Positions 12,598 to 24,732 of a DNA stretch of 64,000 nucleotides are shown piece by piece; position 1 is the stretch's first letter, and the number at the start of each line of letters is the position of its first letter. The notes beneath the pieces were generated by a model that was given only the letters and a program-made list of their open reading frames with translations, searched no databases and had not been told where the DNA came from. Source of the DNA: Prostheceraeus crozeri (taxonomy: Eukaryota; Platyhelminthes; Polycladida; Euryleptidae); the NCBI GenBank assembly GCA_907163375.1, contig CAJQUW010004751.1, forward strand, positions 181,001 through 245,000. Direction: 5' to 3'. A program made the translations under genes and the position numbers.

Positions 12598-13214
12598 TTA
12601 AAACCTCTTTTTTACACTTAAAATGACATCTACATGTACATGCAATATTGAAGTACAATAACACCAAAGATCCGAAATTAACACTTACTTTATGACAACA
12701 TACAAATCAACAAAGATGTCACAACACAACATCAGGAATAGGCCTACAATTTAAGGCACATGCAATTCATCATCCTCCTCATCCACCCCCTTGGGACTGA
12801 AGTGAAGGTTCCCTTTCAAAATAAACAGGGTTTTCAAAATTTTGTTGACTGAGGCAGGCCCTCTTGCGGAATGCAGGAGATCTTTATTTCCAAAAATGAC
12901 GTCTGTCTGGAATTACCTCCATGTACGGGATTAGGCCTACTCCACTCTGCCATACATGAAAATAGCCTCAATACTGAAGAACGGGATTAATGTATCAACT
13001 GACCATTAACTGGCCATTTGATAGCACCTGTACTGACGTTGTTCAGACAATGAAATAGGTAAAAAAACAGTTCATAATACAGTCTCCGAGACCATTTCAG
13101 TTGAAGCTAATTAAACTCCATACTAACCGATTCCGTCTACCGAATCACGTGAAATAAAAAACAAAACTAGTTGTAAAATATGCCAAAAAAAGGTTTTTTG
13201 TTTTCTTCTCTATC

Positions 13215-15936
13215 AAAATATGTCAACATCGCAGACTACAGTTGCTTATGAAAAGAATTATAGGCTTAAATTGTTGCATCAGTTGCAGAATATTATTCCT
13301 ATTTATTTGCTCCTTTTAGGTACAGCCACGTAGTCTGGGCATACCATAAGTTATAGAGCACTAGGTTATTTGATTCCAAATGAAATCAGTAGACTATATA
13401 CTGCATAGACGCGGGGGCAGCTGCCCCCCCCCCCAAAAAAATTTTTTTTGATGGGGCAAAGTATCAGGAATAGGAAGATAATGTGGAATGTAAATCGAGT
13501 TTAAGTATGAGGTAAACTTTGGTTGTATACTTGAATTTTCCAGTTTCATAATAAACTCGAATATTGTTTTAAGGAAAATAAAATTTTGAATTAGTAGTTT
13601 AATGAACGTCGAAGCAGGGTGTTGTACCGTGGTTGTGTGTCAAAAATTCACAAAAGATCAAATAAAGATTCATAATGGATACACTAGGCCTACTCTTTCA
13701 CATCAACTAACCCTTTCAAAAAACGCTTCATAGAAAGTTTAGACAACAATTACCAAACAGTCATGCGTTTCCTTTTGTCCCCTCAACTTTGAAATTGCTC
13801 CCGCGCGCCTGCTATATGGTAAAGCCCAGCAATAAATGGATCCGGTTTTTTGTCCACTCAAAAAATTCTCGGAAATTTGATTTCTTTTGGTCATGGTAGT
13901 TGTAGGCCTGTCTAGGGCAGATCCATTTGTTCGTACGTTACATTTTGCAACATATCTCTGTAGCTATATTTTTCGATAGAAGAATATCAGCAGCTGCGAC
14001 CATGCATCTGCAAAACTCTTGTAGTTAATATGTGCAGACTTGATTCTTTCAAATATTTATTTATCATGGAGAAAAAATGATCAAAGCCACCGCGCGTTTC
14101 GCTCAGGAGACGCGAGAAGCACTATTATGCAATCAAAATTTTCAGCTCTCCTACAATTGATAGAAAGCTAATATTTCCCAGAAATAAAATTGATGATCCA
14201 CTTTGCTACGTGAATGCATAGTTATTATGGTCAGGCAACTGGATGAGCTTCATGATGCATTTAAAAAACGTTACATTATGAGATCGCTCATACGTTACAT
14301 GGTAGGCTAATCATTTCAACACGTAGCTATCCCTAAATTTATTGGCCCAATGGCATCACAAAATAGCATGGTCGCATTCCCAAACAAAAATGTGAATATT
14401 CATTATATGCATTGCTTTAGTGACATTCAGTATCATGTTGACTTAGAAGTAGTAACTATTTAGTAACACTCCAAGTGGACATACTCAACATCACGGATCT
14501 GCATCACAGCATTTAGCAAATGTTCTCATGCATGAACAACCCTCAGCAGCACTCATTCAATTCTTTGAGAATGTGTGAACATGTTGCGGACGAAATTCAC
14601 AGAACTTAAAATCCAATTTTGAACTTTTAATTTTATAAGGTAGCTCATCCGATAGCATTCTCAGCCGGCATCAGCTTTGAGTTCACTCACTGGGCCGTCA
14701 CATGACAACATATGCTAGTCCATGTATATTACAGATCTTGCATCATCGTGACAATCGAATTTTGTTACCTCTACGTTGAAAAATTATGAATGTTGATACA
14801 AGGAGTGATGGAAATGCTCCATTGAATTCAATAAGGAAGGCAACAACTTAGCTTAACGTTTTTCCATTGATGTAATTGGTAGATTGTTGGTTGCCCGGTA
14901 TTCAGATTCCATCTAAGAGAATTTGGATTTGCAATGACTTCATGTAGAATCGATTATTTCTTTTTGAACTTCTTTACTAGTAGAACTTCTTTAGTAATTC
15001 ATTTCAGGCCAGGCCTACTCTTCAAACTCCTCTAGTTATCTCCAATTTTAAAGAAAAATGATCAATTTTCTCATTTCGGAAAAGTGATAGTTTTCCGTTC
15101 GTATGCTACATTTTGGAAATTACTTTTCATTCTAAAGTGAATGTTAACAATCCAGCAGTTGTGGGCAGCGATAAATTTTTCGATAAAGTGATAGAGATAA
15201 AACGATACGTTTTCCCGCTAAGTCCGATAGCGATAATGCGATAAATTTGGACTTCCATAACGATAAATCCTGCGATAAACCCAAAAATATGGCATTCCAA
15301 TTTTTGCTACTTACATGTATTAAAACCTCTTTTTTACACTTAAAATGACATCTACATGTACATGCAATATTGAAGTACAATAACACCAAAGATCCGAAAT
15401 TAACACTTACTTTATGACAACATACAAATCAACAAAGATGTCACAACACAACATCAGGAATAGGCCTACAATTTAAGGCACATGCAATTCATCATCCTCC
15501 TCATCCACCCCCTTGGGACTGAAGTGAAGGTTCCCTTTCAAAATAAACAGGGTTTTCAAAATTTTGTTGACTGAGGCAGGCCCTCTTGCGGAATGCAGGA
15601 GATCTTTATTTCCAAAAATGACGTCTGTCTGGAATTACCTCCATGTACGGGATTAGGCCTACTCCACTCTGCCATACATGAAAATAGCCTCAATACTGAA
15701 GACCGTGATTAATGTATCAACTGACCATTAACTGGCCATTTGATAGCACCTGTACTGACGTTGTTCAGACAATGAAATAGGTAAAAAAACAGTTCATAAT
15801 ACAGTCTCCGAGACCATTTCAGTTGAAGCTAATTAAACTCCATACTAACCGATTCCGTCTACCGAATCACGTGAAATAAAAAACAAAACTAGTTGTAAAA
15901 TATGCCAAAAAAAGGTTTTTTGTTTTCTTCTCTATC
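13215..15936. repeat. Tandem triplication, copy B
   Basis: A 2,722-bp copy of the segment at 7833 without the piggyBac insertion; the empty site reads TGTATTAAAACC near 15316-15327. Differences from copies A and C are scattered single bases and homopolymer lengths. An 81-codon frame inside it (15144-15389, minus) is also in copy C but has no domain and is not called. Confidence 0.9.
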
Positions 15937-18654
15937 AAAATATGTCAACATCGCAGACTACAGTTGCTTATGAAAAGAATTATAGGCTTAAATTGCTGCA
16001 TCAGTTGCAGAATATTATTCCTATTTATTTGCTCCTTTTAGGTACAGCCACGTAGTCTGGGCATACCATAAGTTATAGAGCACTAGGTTATTTGATTCCA
16101 AATGAAATCAGTAGACTATATGCTGCATAGACGCGGGGGCAGCTGCCCCCCCCCCAAAAAATTTTTTTTGATGGGGCAAAGTATCAGGAATAGGAAGATA
16201 ATGTGGAATGTAAATCGAGTTTAAGTATGAGGTAAACTTTGGTTGTATACTTGAATTTTCCAGTTTCATAATAAACTCGAATATTGTTTTAAGGAAAATA
16301 AAATTTTGAATTAGTAGTTTAATGAACGTCGAAGCAGGGTGTTGTACCGTGGTTGTGTGTCAAAAATTCACAAAAGATCAAATAAAGATTCATAATGGAT
16401 ACACTAGGCCTACTCTTTCACATCAACTAACCCTTTCAAAAAACGCTTCATAGAAAGTTTAGACAACAATTACCAAACAGTCATGCGTTTCCTTTTGTCC
16501 CCTCAACTTTGAAATTGCTCCCGCGCGCCTGCTATATGGTAAAGCCCAGCAATAAATGGATCCGGTTTTTTGTCCACTCAAAAAATTCTCGGAAATTTGA
16601 TTTCTTTTGGTCATGGTAGTTGTAGGCCTGTCTAGGGCAGATCCATTTGTTCGTACGTTACATTTTGCAACATATCTCTGTAGCTATATTTTTCGATAGA
16701 AGAATATCAGCAGCTGCGACCATGCATCTGCAAAACTCTTGTAGTTAATATGTGCAGACTTGATTCTTTCAAATATTTATTTATCATGGAGAAAAAATGA
16801 TCAAAGCCACCGCGCGTTTCGCTCAGGAGACGCGAGAAGCACTATTATGCAATCAAAATTTTCAGCTCTCCTACAATTGATAGAAAGCTAATATTTCCCA
16901 GAAATAAAATTGATGATCCACTTTGCTACGTGAATGCATAGTTATTATGGTCAGGCAACTGGATGAGCTTCATGATGCATTTAAAAAACGTTACATTATG
17001 AGATCGCTCATACGCTACATGGTAGGCTAATCATTTCAACACGTAGCTATCCCTAAATTTATTGGCCCAATGGCATCACAAAATAGCATGGTCGCATTCC
17101 CAAACAAAAATGTGAATATTCATTATATGCATTGCTTTAGTGACATTCAGTATCATGTTGACTTAGAAGTAGTAACTATTTAGTAACACTCCAAGTGGAC
17201 ATACTCAACATCACGGATCTGCATCACAGCATTTAGCAAATGTTCTCATGCATGAACAACCCTCAGCAGCACTCATTCAATTCTTTGAGAATGTGTGAAC
17301 ATGTTGCGGACGAAATTCACAGAACTTAAAATCCAATTTTGAACTTTTAATTTTATAAGGTAGCTCATCCGATAGCATTCTCAGCCGGCATCAGCTTTGA
17401 GTTCACTCACTGGGCCGTCACATGACAACATATGCTAGTCCATGTATATTACAGATCTTGCATCATCGTGACAATCGAATTTTGTTACCTCTACGTTGAA
17501 AAATTATGAATGTTGATACAAGGAGTGATGGAAATGCTCCATTGAATTCAATAAGGAAGGCAACAACTTAGCTTAACGTTTTTCCATTGATGTAATTGGT
17601 AGATTGTTGGTTGCCCGGTATTCAGATTCCATCTAAGAGAATTTGGATTTGCAATGACTTCATGTAGAATCGATTATTTCTTTTTGAACTTCTTTACTAG
17701 TAGAACTTCTTTAGTAATTCATTTCAGGCCAGGCCTACTCTTCAAACTCCTCTAGTTATCTCCAATTTTAAAGAAAAATGATCAATTTTCTCATTTCGGA
17801 AAAGTGATAGTTTTCCGTTCGTATGCTACATTTTGGAAATTACTTTTCATTCTAAAGTGAATGTTAACAATCCAGCAGTTGTGGGCAGCGATAAATTTTT
17901 CGATAAAGTGATAGAGATAAAACGATACGTTTTCCCGCTAAGTCCGATAGCGATAATGCGATAAATTTGGACTTCCATAACGATAAATCCTGCGATAAAC
18001 CCAAAAATATGGCATTCCAATTTTTGCTACTTACATGTATTAAAACCTCTTTTTTACACTTAAAATGACATCTACATGTACATGCAATATTGAAGTACAA
18101 TAACACCAAAGATCCGAAATTAACACTTACTTTATGACAACATACAAATCAACAAAGATGTCACAACACAACATCAGGAATAGGCCTACAATTTAAGGCA
18201 CATGCAATTCATCATCCTCCTCATCCACCCCCTTGGGACTGAAGTGAAGGTTCCCTTTCAAAATAAACAGGGTTTTCAAAATTTTGTTGACTGAGGCAGG
18301 CCCTCTTGCGGAATGCAGGAGATCTTTATTTCCAAAAATGACGTCTGTCTGGAATTACCTCCATGTACGGGATTAGGCCTACTCCACTCTGCCATACATG
18401 AAAATAGCCTCAATACGGAAGAACGGGATTAATGTATCAACTGACCATTAACTGGCCATTTGATAGCACCTGTACTGACGTTGTTCAGACAATGAAATAG
18501 GTAAAAAACAGTTCATAATACAGTCTCCGAGACCATTTCAGTTGAAGCTAATTAAACTCCATACTAACCGATTCCGTCTACCGAATCACGTGAAATGAAA
18601 AACGAAACTAGTTGTAAAATATGCCAAAAAAGGTTTTTTGTTTTCTTCTCTATC
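15937..18654. repeat. Tandem triplication, copy C
   Basis: The third copy, about 2,718 bp. At its right border the sequence passes into unique DNA that completes a hAT-like element instead of starting another unit, so this copy marks the original right side of the duplicated segment. Confidence 0.9.
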
Positions 18655-18748
18655 ACTAAATTTATCGCGGGAAATTTTAAAGCGATAAAATTTTCCGGTC
18701 TCTGCGATAAGCTTTATCGTTTTACTTATCGCAACGCCCACCACTGCA
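17875..18748. mobile_element. hAT-like non-autonomous element, complete only here
   Basis: The left end (17875, GCAGTTGTGGGC...GCGATAA) and the right end (18730-18748, ending CCCACCACTGC) are imperfect inverted repeats, followed inside by repeated GATAA/TTATC words in both orientations. CAG-type termini with a GTGGGC core are common in hAT elements. No coding frame and no clean 8-bp target duplication was found, so the family is tentative. Copies A and B hold only the left terminus because the triplication junction falls inside this element. Confidence 0.5.
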
Positions 18749-19072
18749 TGTCAGGTAAATAAATTTTCGAAAAATCACAACTTTCAATCGTAAAGCAGTT
18801 GGATTTCCGCGAGTTTTCGACCGCTGTCTGCTGTCTTAATCATGCAAAGTGAATTGTGCGTGTACAAACTGAACATGCATTCAAGATTGACTACATCTCA
18901 TCACGTGATATAAAATGACAGTTTTGCACCTTAACGGTTGAGGGTAAGTTAAAGTCAAATGTTGATACTACTTGTAAAAAAATACGCAGGAGTGTCACGG
19001 AGTGTTTACATGATGCTACTTATGAATGCAAATAGGTAAGATTGACAAATATCAATAAAAGGTAAAATGGTA

Positions 19073-19935
19073 GAATAGAATAGAATAGAATAGAAATATA
19101 TTTTCCACCAATACAAAATCTGTACAAGTTAGCAAGGGCTAACCTTAGGCGAAACACAGTTAATAATGAATTAAATCACAAATCAAACTATTCAGTAAGT
19201 AAAACCAATGTGAAAATAAGAATAAAACACAAATGTAAATGTTGAAAATATTCAAATGGTAGGTAATGAAAAAAAAGTACTGTGTAAATATAAGTAGAGT
19301 GAGAAAAAAAATTGATGACTTATTCGAGAACTTGTGCCTGTCTGCTACACTGTGGGTTGGGCAGTGTAGTTCGTTAAGGATCGTTACATTTACATATACT
19401 CGTAGATAAATACAGATATATACATTTATTACTTTTACAAAATACTAAATATAATACAAATACAGATAAATGTAGAGGTGGGCGGGGCCAGAGCACTGTG
19501 GGACAGTAGGAACCTAGCCCCGCTAACAAAAGTTCAGATTAAAATTACTCACACATCAAAATCATTTACATTATACATATAAACATATATCCTAGATACT
19601 CTCACACAAGGTATGTACAGCCAAACAACAGGTCAGTGGTCGTCATACAAGATACATACATTAAAGTCCACATACACATATACTTACAAATCACATACTT
19701 GGGCTATTATATGCCAATGTCCGGGATACAATATCAGGATTGGAATAGCATTTGATATTTTCCATTCGTAAACTATCATCTCTCTTAGTTACCTCAGATA
19801 TTGCAACTTTCGTTTCTGTTAGTATTTGCTGACTAGTATTTGTTTAAGCTTTTTTTGGAACTTATCATATTCTCTTATTTCTTTAATGCTACGAGGAAGT
19901 AAATTCCATTCAATCGCTATATCGGTATATGCTCA
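19073..19935 (-). mobile_element. CR1/L2-like LINE, 3' end only
   Basis: The minus strand encodes the last residues of a non-LTR reverse-transcriptase protein at about 19820-19935, reading AYTDIAIEWNLLPRSIKEIR and then a Lys-rich helix before the stop. The W-N-x-L-P word is the usual C-terminal landmark. A 3' untranslated stretch follows down to a short TTCTA repeat tail at 19073-19096, as in CR1/L2-type elements. The copy is strongly 5'-truncated. Confidence 0.6.
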
Positions 19936-22440
19936 TCTTTCTTACAAATCATCGTCATCAGTTAAACTCAATTCCTGTTTCGTCTGAGGAAACAATCCAA
20001 CGTCAGTCGCATTCAAGTCACTCGTTCATCATTCTCTGAAACCTTGAACATACATTTTCCTCTGTACAGCCAGTTGTAGGTATAGCGACGTGAATTTTAA
20101 AGTACGATTCACATTGAGTGGTGATCTTAAAACCGGTCATCAAATTTAAATGCAAAAAAAAATTTAAATTTTGACTCGGACAACTTTGAGATGGCCGGCT
20201 CTTCAAAAGCTCGAGGAAATGATAAGCCTATTATTTATTGGTAATTTGACCGCAAAATTTCTTACATGAAGGCATTTTCTATTGGTTTTCCAAAGCACAT
20301 TGCAAAATAATAATTCTGAAGTTGAAATACGCTGAATTTGTTTTAAACATTTCAGAGAGATTAGAAGAATACTTGATTGTTCGCTTCAAAGTCACATTTC
20401 TTTCAAATTTCATTGTGAAAAAGTTATAAATGAGCGTTCTGCTGCTTTGTGCAAAATTTGTCATGCAAAAATCATCGATATGGAATGACATAATAAGGCT
20501 TCGGAAAAAATTGTTAAGTGACAAACATGGCGCCTGACATCTTAGCATCTGTTCTTTGATCAGCATTACAACTCGCATACATGTATTTCTTTGCCACCTA
20601 TTGACTTGATAACTGTTGTACCGTATATCATACACTGTACATACATACATAGTTACATCATACTATACATTGAGCATGATGCTGACATGAGTATGCTGAT
20701 GACCTATCATATATGCGTGTATTAGCCCAAAATTTAAATTTAACGCTCTAAGGTATCATATTTTGTTACAGTATCAAGGTGGTAAAAATTGCTGATCATG
20801 GTATACAAGTCCGTAAAATATCATGGTGGTGTAACTGTTAATAGGCTTGCATTGAAAATCTAAATCACTCTGATATCCAAATTCAGTCCTTCAGAGCACC
20901 TGATGATTGGGAAGAGAAGGATCAAAACGATTTTTTCTCATTCGTCGATTCGACAATTCGCCTGATCTCATTGGTCCTCAAGTCCCAGATGATTAAGATC
21001 CTATGACACACATTTTGCCTTGCATTTATCTCATTCCATGAATAGTAGTCAATCTTGACCATTAATTCATGTCCGAAAATCGAACTGTTGTGCGGTTATT
21101 ATTTGTGCCGGAGACAAGGTTTCAAGTTGGATCAGCAGGTGCGTGCTTTCCTCAATGTTTCTTTTAGACGACAATTTCGCTTAATTCACTGAGGCTAATA
21201 GTTATTTTAAAAAGTACTGTACAAAGTTCGACTTTGTCACAACTCAAATCCCTCTATTCTATGTCACAAAATTCTTCTTGTACCCAAGCTCAAGCCCCGG
21301 TCGCAATTGTGTAGTTTGATGACTCTGGTCGCAATGATAATTTGATCAAGTTCCTACGTGTAGACATTTTTCTATCACTTCTTTTAGGGAGTTTCTTGCC
21401 CCAAAAATACTGAATAATATTTTATGAATTACACCATTCATGCGAAATAATCCAATAAATATGAAAATGTGGTCAAATCTCTTGTAACGTCGTTGTCGAG
21501 AGCTCAATATGCTAATGTGCATTCTACTTTTTTCCTTACCTTTCGCTCTTGTAACTAATGATTTATAGCAAACTGTCAAGCAAACCTTGGTGACTGAAGT
21601 GGTGAAGAATTGCCGGCAAATTACCATACCAAATACATTTAATTCACAACTTACTGGTAAGATTGAAATAATATTCGAAATTTACCGGTTGGTTAAAGTG
21701 CTTATTAAAATCAAAACTTTCTGTGTTTGGGAATACGCACGTTGACTGTTGAACTTCTTAAATGAACTAGCAACAACTCCGTAACCGAACCCACATCTAT
21801 TAGGCCACAGTTTTAGATCCTCAAAATAACTGTGGATGTTTCAAACTCATCAACTGCCGGTGCTGCTGTGAAAATTTGGGCAGTATTTTCTGTTGTCGAA
21901 TTATGCAATTCTTTTATCTTGAATATTGATCCATCGGCATGTCAAGTCGTTCATATAGGCCAGCTAGTCAGGCGTCGTGAGAACATGTGCTTAAGTAAAA
22001 TAGGCCTACTAAAAATCGCACTTGCAGTCTTCTAAAGTACCGTACACGATCAAAATATAATCAATAAATAAGTGAATTTCACGCATATTGCACCATCATG
22101 AATAAACGAAAAGTTATTTTTCATCTGATATTAATTTTTTTATCAGAGAATTTCTAGACCCTCTGAGACCGACAGGGTCTTAAGAACTTTCTTGGCCCGT
22201 ACAACAAACTTCTACTAATTCAACGGAAATTAAATGTGCAATTTGATTTTGATTTAAACATCTATGGCAAAAATTAGAACATTGAAATTTTACTCAATGG
22301 CACCACTAACATCATGCTCATCGATCCACATTTCTATAATTTGTGAAAAAATTTGTTTACATATCCTTTAAACATATCCTTTAACACCGATTTTATTTTT
22401 TTTATAATATGCATGGGGAAAATCATGGGATTTTCCAATA
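19936..22440. other. Intergenic, no supported gene
   Basis: AT-rich DNA with scattered short frames (for example 20279-20650 and 21346-21627, minus) that show no domain and no splice or promoter support. Confidence 0.4.
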
Positions 22441-22800
22441 ATGGAATAAAATAGAATAGAATTTCTTTATTGTCTCGCTGACAAACTCCGCAAGCACATT
22501 ACAAATCACATCGATGTCAATATACATGTAAGAGAGAATCATGACGTGCAAATGGCAGCGAATAGGCAAATAAAAGTAAGAATACAGGTGAGAAAGCTAT
22601 TTACAAAATTTAATAAAGGAATTCTTAAAACGCGACGTTTTTGCAAAAGGAGCACGTAAACTATTTACACGACGAGTGGCAATACGAGCACTTAGATCAA
22701 CTGAAGTAAAAAGTTCACGAAGTAAATGGCAATCATTATTCATAACGGAAGACATAAGGTTCTCATCAGTCTTGTTCAACATAACACAAACAGATTCCTC
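22441..22800 (-). mobile_element. LINE 3' fragment
   Basis: The minus strand carries a 61-codon frame (22597-22782) ending SRFKNSFIKFCK, resembling the final residues of CR1/L2-like reverse-transcriptase proteins, then a short untranslated tail ending in TTCTATTCTATTTTATTCC at about 22441-22460. The tail is the same kind as that of the LINE at 19073. It is 5'-truncated. Confidence 0.5.
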
Positions 22801-24529
22801 GGGAGCATAATCAATTCCAAAAAGTGTTTAGCCAAAAAGTGTCAATTTTTTGTGATTGTATTGAGATACTCGTATACATTCATCTGAACACATCAATGCC
22901 AAATATTTTTAAGAATGCCATCAAGTTGTCTACTAAATAAAAACATATCAGAAGGTACCTTGATTTTATCAAATTTCCTGCTGAAAACGTCGCCGAAAAT
23001 CGTCATTCGACGACGAAATTTAACCTTTTTTCATTGGTCATAAGCAAAATAATTACTTCACATTAGATCACATTAGATATCTAATTACTTTGAACATGTG
23101 TACTGCCGTAGATCATAACATTTGTTCAGCTAGCTGGCGCGTATGTCATCTAAAGGAAAATAAAAATCGTCATTTCATGACAATAAATAATGTCGCATCA
23201 TTGTTTGACACAACAAATAGCATTTTAAAACTCAAATCAAGCATTTGTTATATTCAAATGACAGTGTGCTTGCCACAGACTATTGATATGACTGTACGTG
23301 TCATAGGTTTGTGCGCGAGGAAAGAAATATTCCGTGTGTTCAACATTATTTAGCACAAATTCATTCATCCAATTAGAAACTGACTATTCAACTTTATCGC
23401 CTACTCCAAACTCGTTATAGCTTAACTCTCGTTGCCACAAATGCGACTGCCTGCACATTTGACTGAAATAGGAGGAAGATGGATAAATGAGACCTGAGAT
23501 AATCGAAAAAAGGCCCACGGGATGATGAAGAAGAGAGTAGGCCTATAGCAGCTCAGACTCAATAATGTAATTATAGAGGAAAGGCGAAGAAGAGAGGTCC
23601 ACTATACGCACGAGCGAGGAAAATATTGTAGGAGAGAAAGAAAGAAGCAAGGAGGCACAGAAGTAAAAAGAAAATTAAACAGATCCATTATTCCTCGGCT
23701 TACAGCAGTAGAATTACAAAATTTGTGCGCATGCTTTTGTACGTATTAAGTGAGCGTTTATTTCAATCAGGTATGAGAGATAAATATTTTCGTCCCAATT
23801 AATATGCGCCTAGTAGGCCTACTGGTATTTTTTGAGATCTGCCTAGCCCTTGAAATGGAGACATCCAATTCTATACTTCACTTAGAGAATGCATTAATAG
23901 GTTGACCGAATCTTTAGAGTTGACCGGCTCTTTAGCATCAAAGAGAAGTCGTCCCTTCCGCGACAAATTATGAAAACACAGAATTTAGTACATCGATTGT
24001 TATTGAGCCTGAATCGCATGCATAAGTTGCTTTGGTTTTCTATTCCTTTGATGATGAATTGCATCGAAGGCACAGACCTCTCATTTGTGTTATTTTGTTC
24101 GAATAATTTGGCCTCAATCATAATTTCATTATATTTAACTTCATGCATGTTCATAGGCCTACTTGTAAACAGAGTGCATGCATCCGCAGTGAATCCAGAT
24201 GAAGTGTGCAAGAGATGGACTGATAACATCAGTGGTCATGCAATCACGTCAATGTTCTTATGGTAAAGATAACGACTTTATGATAAAAAGTCAAGATAAT
24301 CATAGGAAGACCAAAACGTCATTCCATAGCAATTGAAAATCTCTGATTTCTTCAAAAAGTTAAAATGCTTAACAAACAATCAGCAGTACGTAGTTGTGAA
24401 GGAGGACTCTGGTGCATCATTTGCTGTCTATATTTACAGGATAAGTTTTTTAGAGAAAAAAAAATTCTTCAAATGAATGAAATTATATCAAAGAATTTGG
24501 AAATTACGCCGAAATAGCATGATGTTATA

Positions 24530-24648
24530 TGAATAATACAATTCAAAAGCCGTGCTATTTATGGGTCTGTATAAAGACTTATAAAGGTTTTATAGGAGCT
24601 TTTTATAAAGACCTATAAATAGCACGGTTTTTGAATTGTTTTATTCAT
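24530..24648. repeat. Short palindromic MITE-like hairpin
   Basis: Bases 24530-24576 and 24599-24648 are inverted repeats of nearly 50 bp with few mismatches (both arms hold GCACGG or its complement and TTGAATT) around a loop of about 20 bp. A 14-base direct repeat, ATGAAATTATATCA, occurs at 24477-24490 and 24647-24660. Confidence 0.7.
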
Positions 24649-24704
24649 GAAATTATATCATTTTGATGTTTTTGAAAATTTTGTTGGCCTACAAACAAAC
24701 AATG

Positions 24705-24732
24705 ATGCAGCCACAGAGTCCTGTGGCTGCAT
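24705..24732. repeat. Perfect 12-bp hairpin
   Basis: ATGCAGCCACAG is followed after a 4-base loop by its exact complement. No T-run or gene end lies beside it, so a terminator role is not supported. Confidence 0.7.

Larger units (their letters stand above)
7833..13214. repeat. Tandem triplication, copy A (holds a piggyBac insertion)
   Basis: This segment starts AAAATATGTCAACATCGC and is repeated nearly base for base at 13215 and 15937. Copy A is 5,382 bp long; removing the 2,656-bp transposon and one TTAA leaves 2,722 bp, exactly the spacing between copies B and C. The unit has no gene; it contains a C-tract/A-tract/T-tract junction (near 8041) and, near its right end, the left terminus of a hAT-like element (about 9776). 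Confidence 0.9.

Noticed and set aside
15144-18109. 81-residue frame at 15144 and 17864
   Set aside because: It is identical only because it lies in the triplicated segment, and it is broken by the piggyBac insertion in copy A.
24705-24732. Perfect hairpin as a terminator or microRNA precursor
   Set aside because: Too short for a precursor, and no adjacent gene or T-run.
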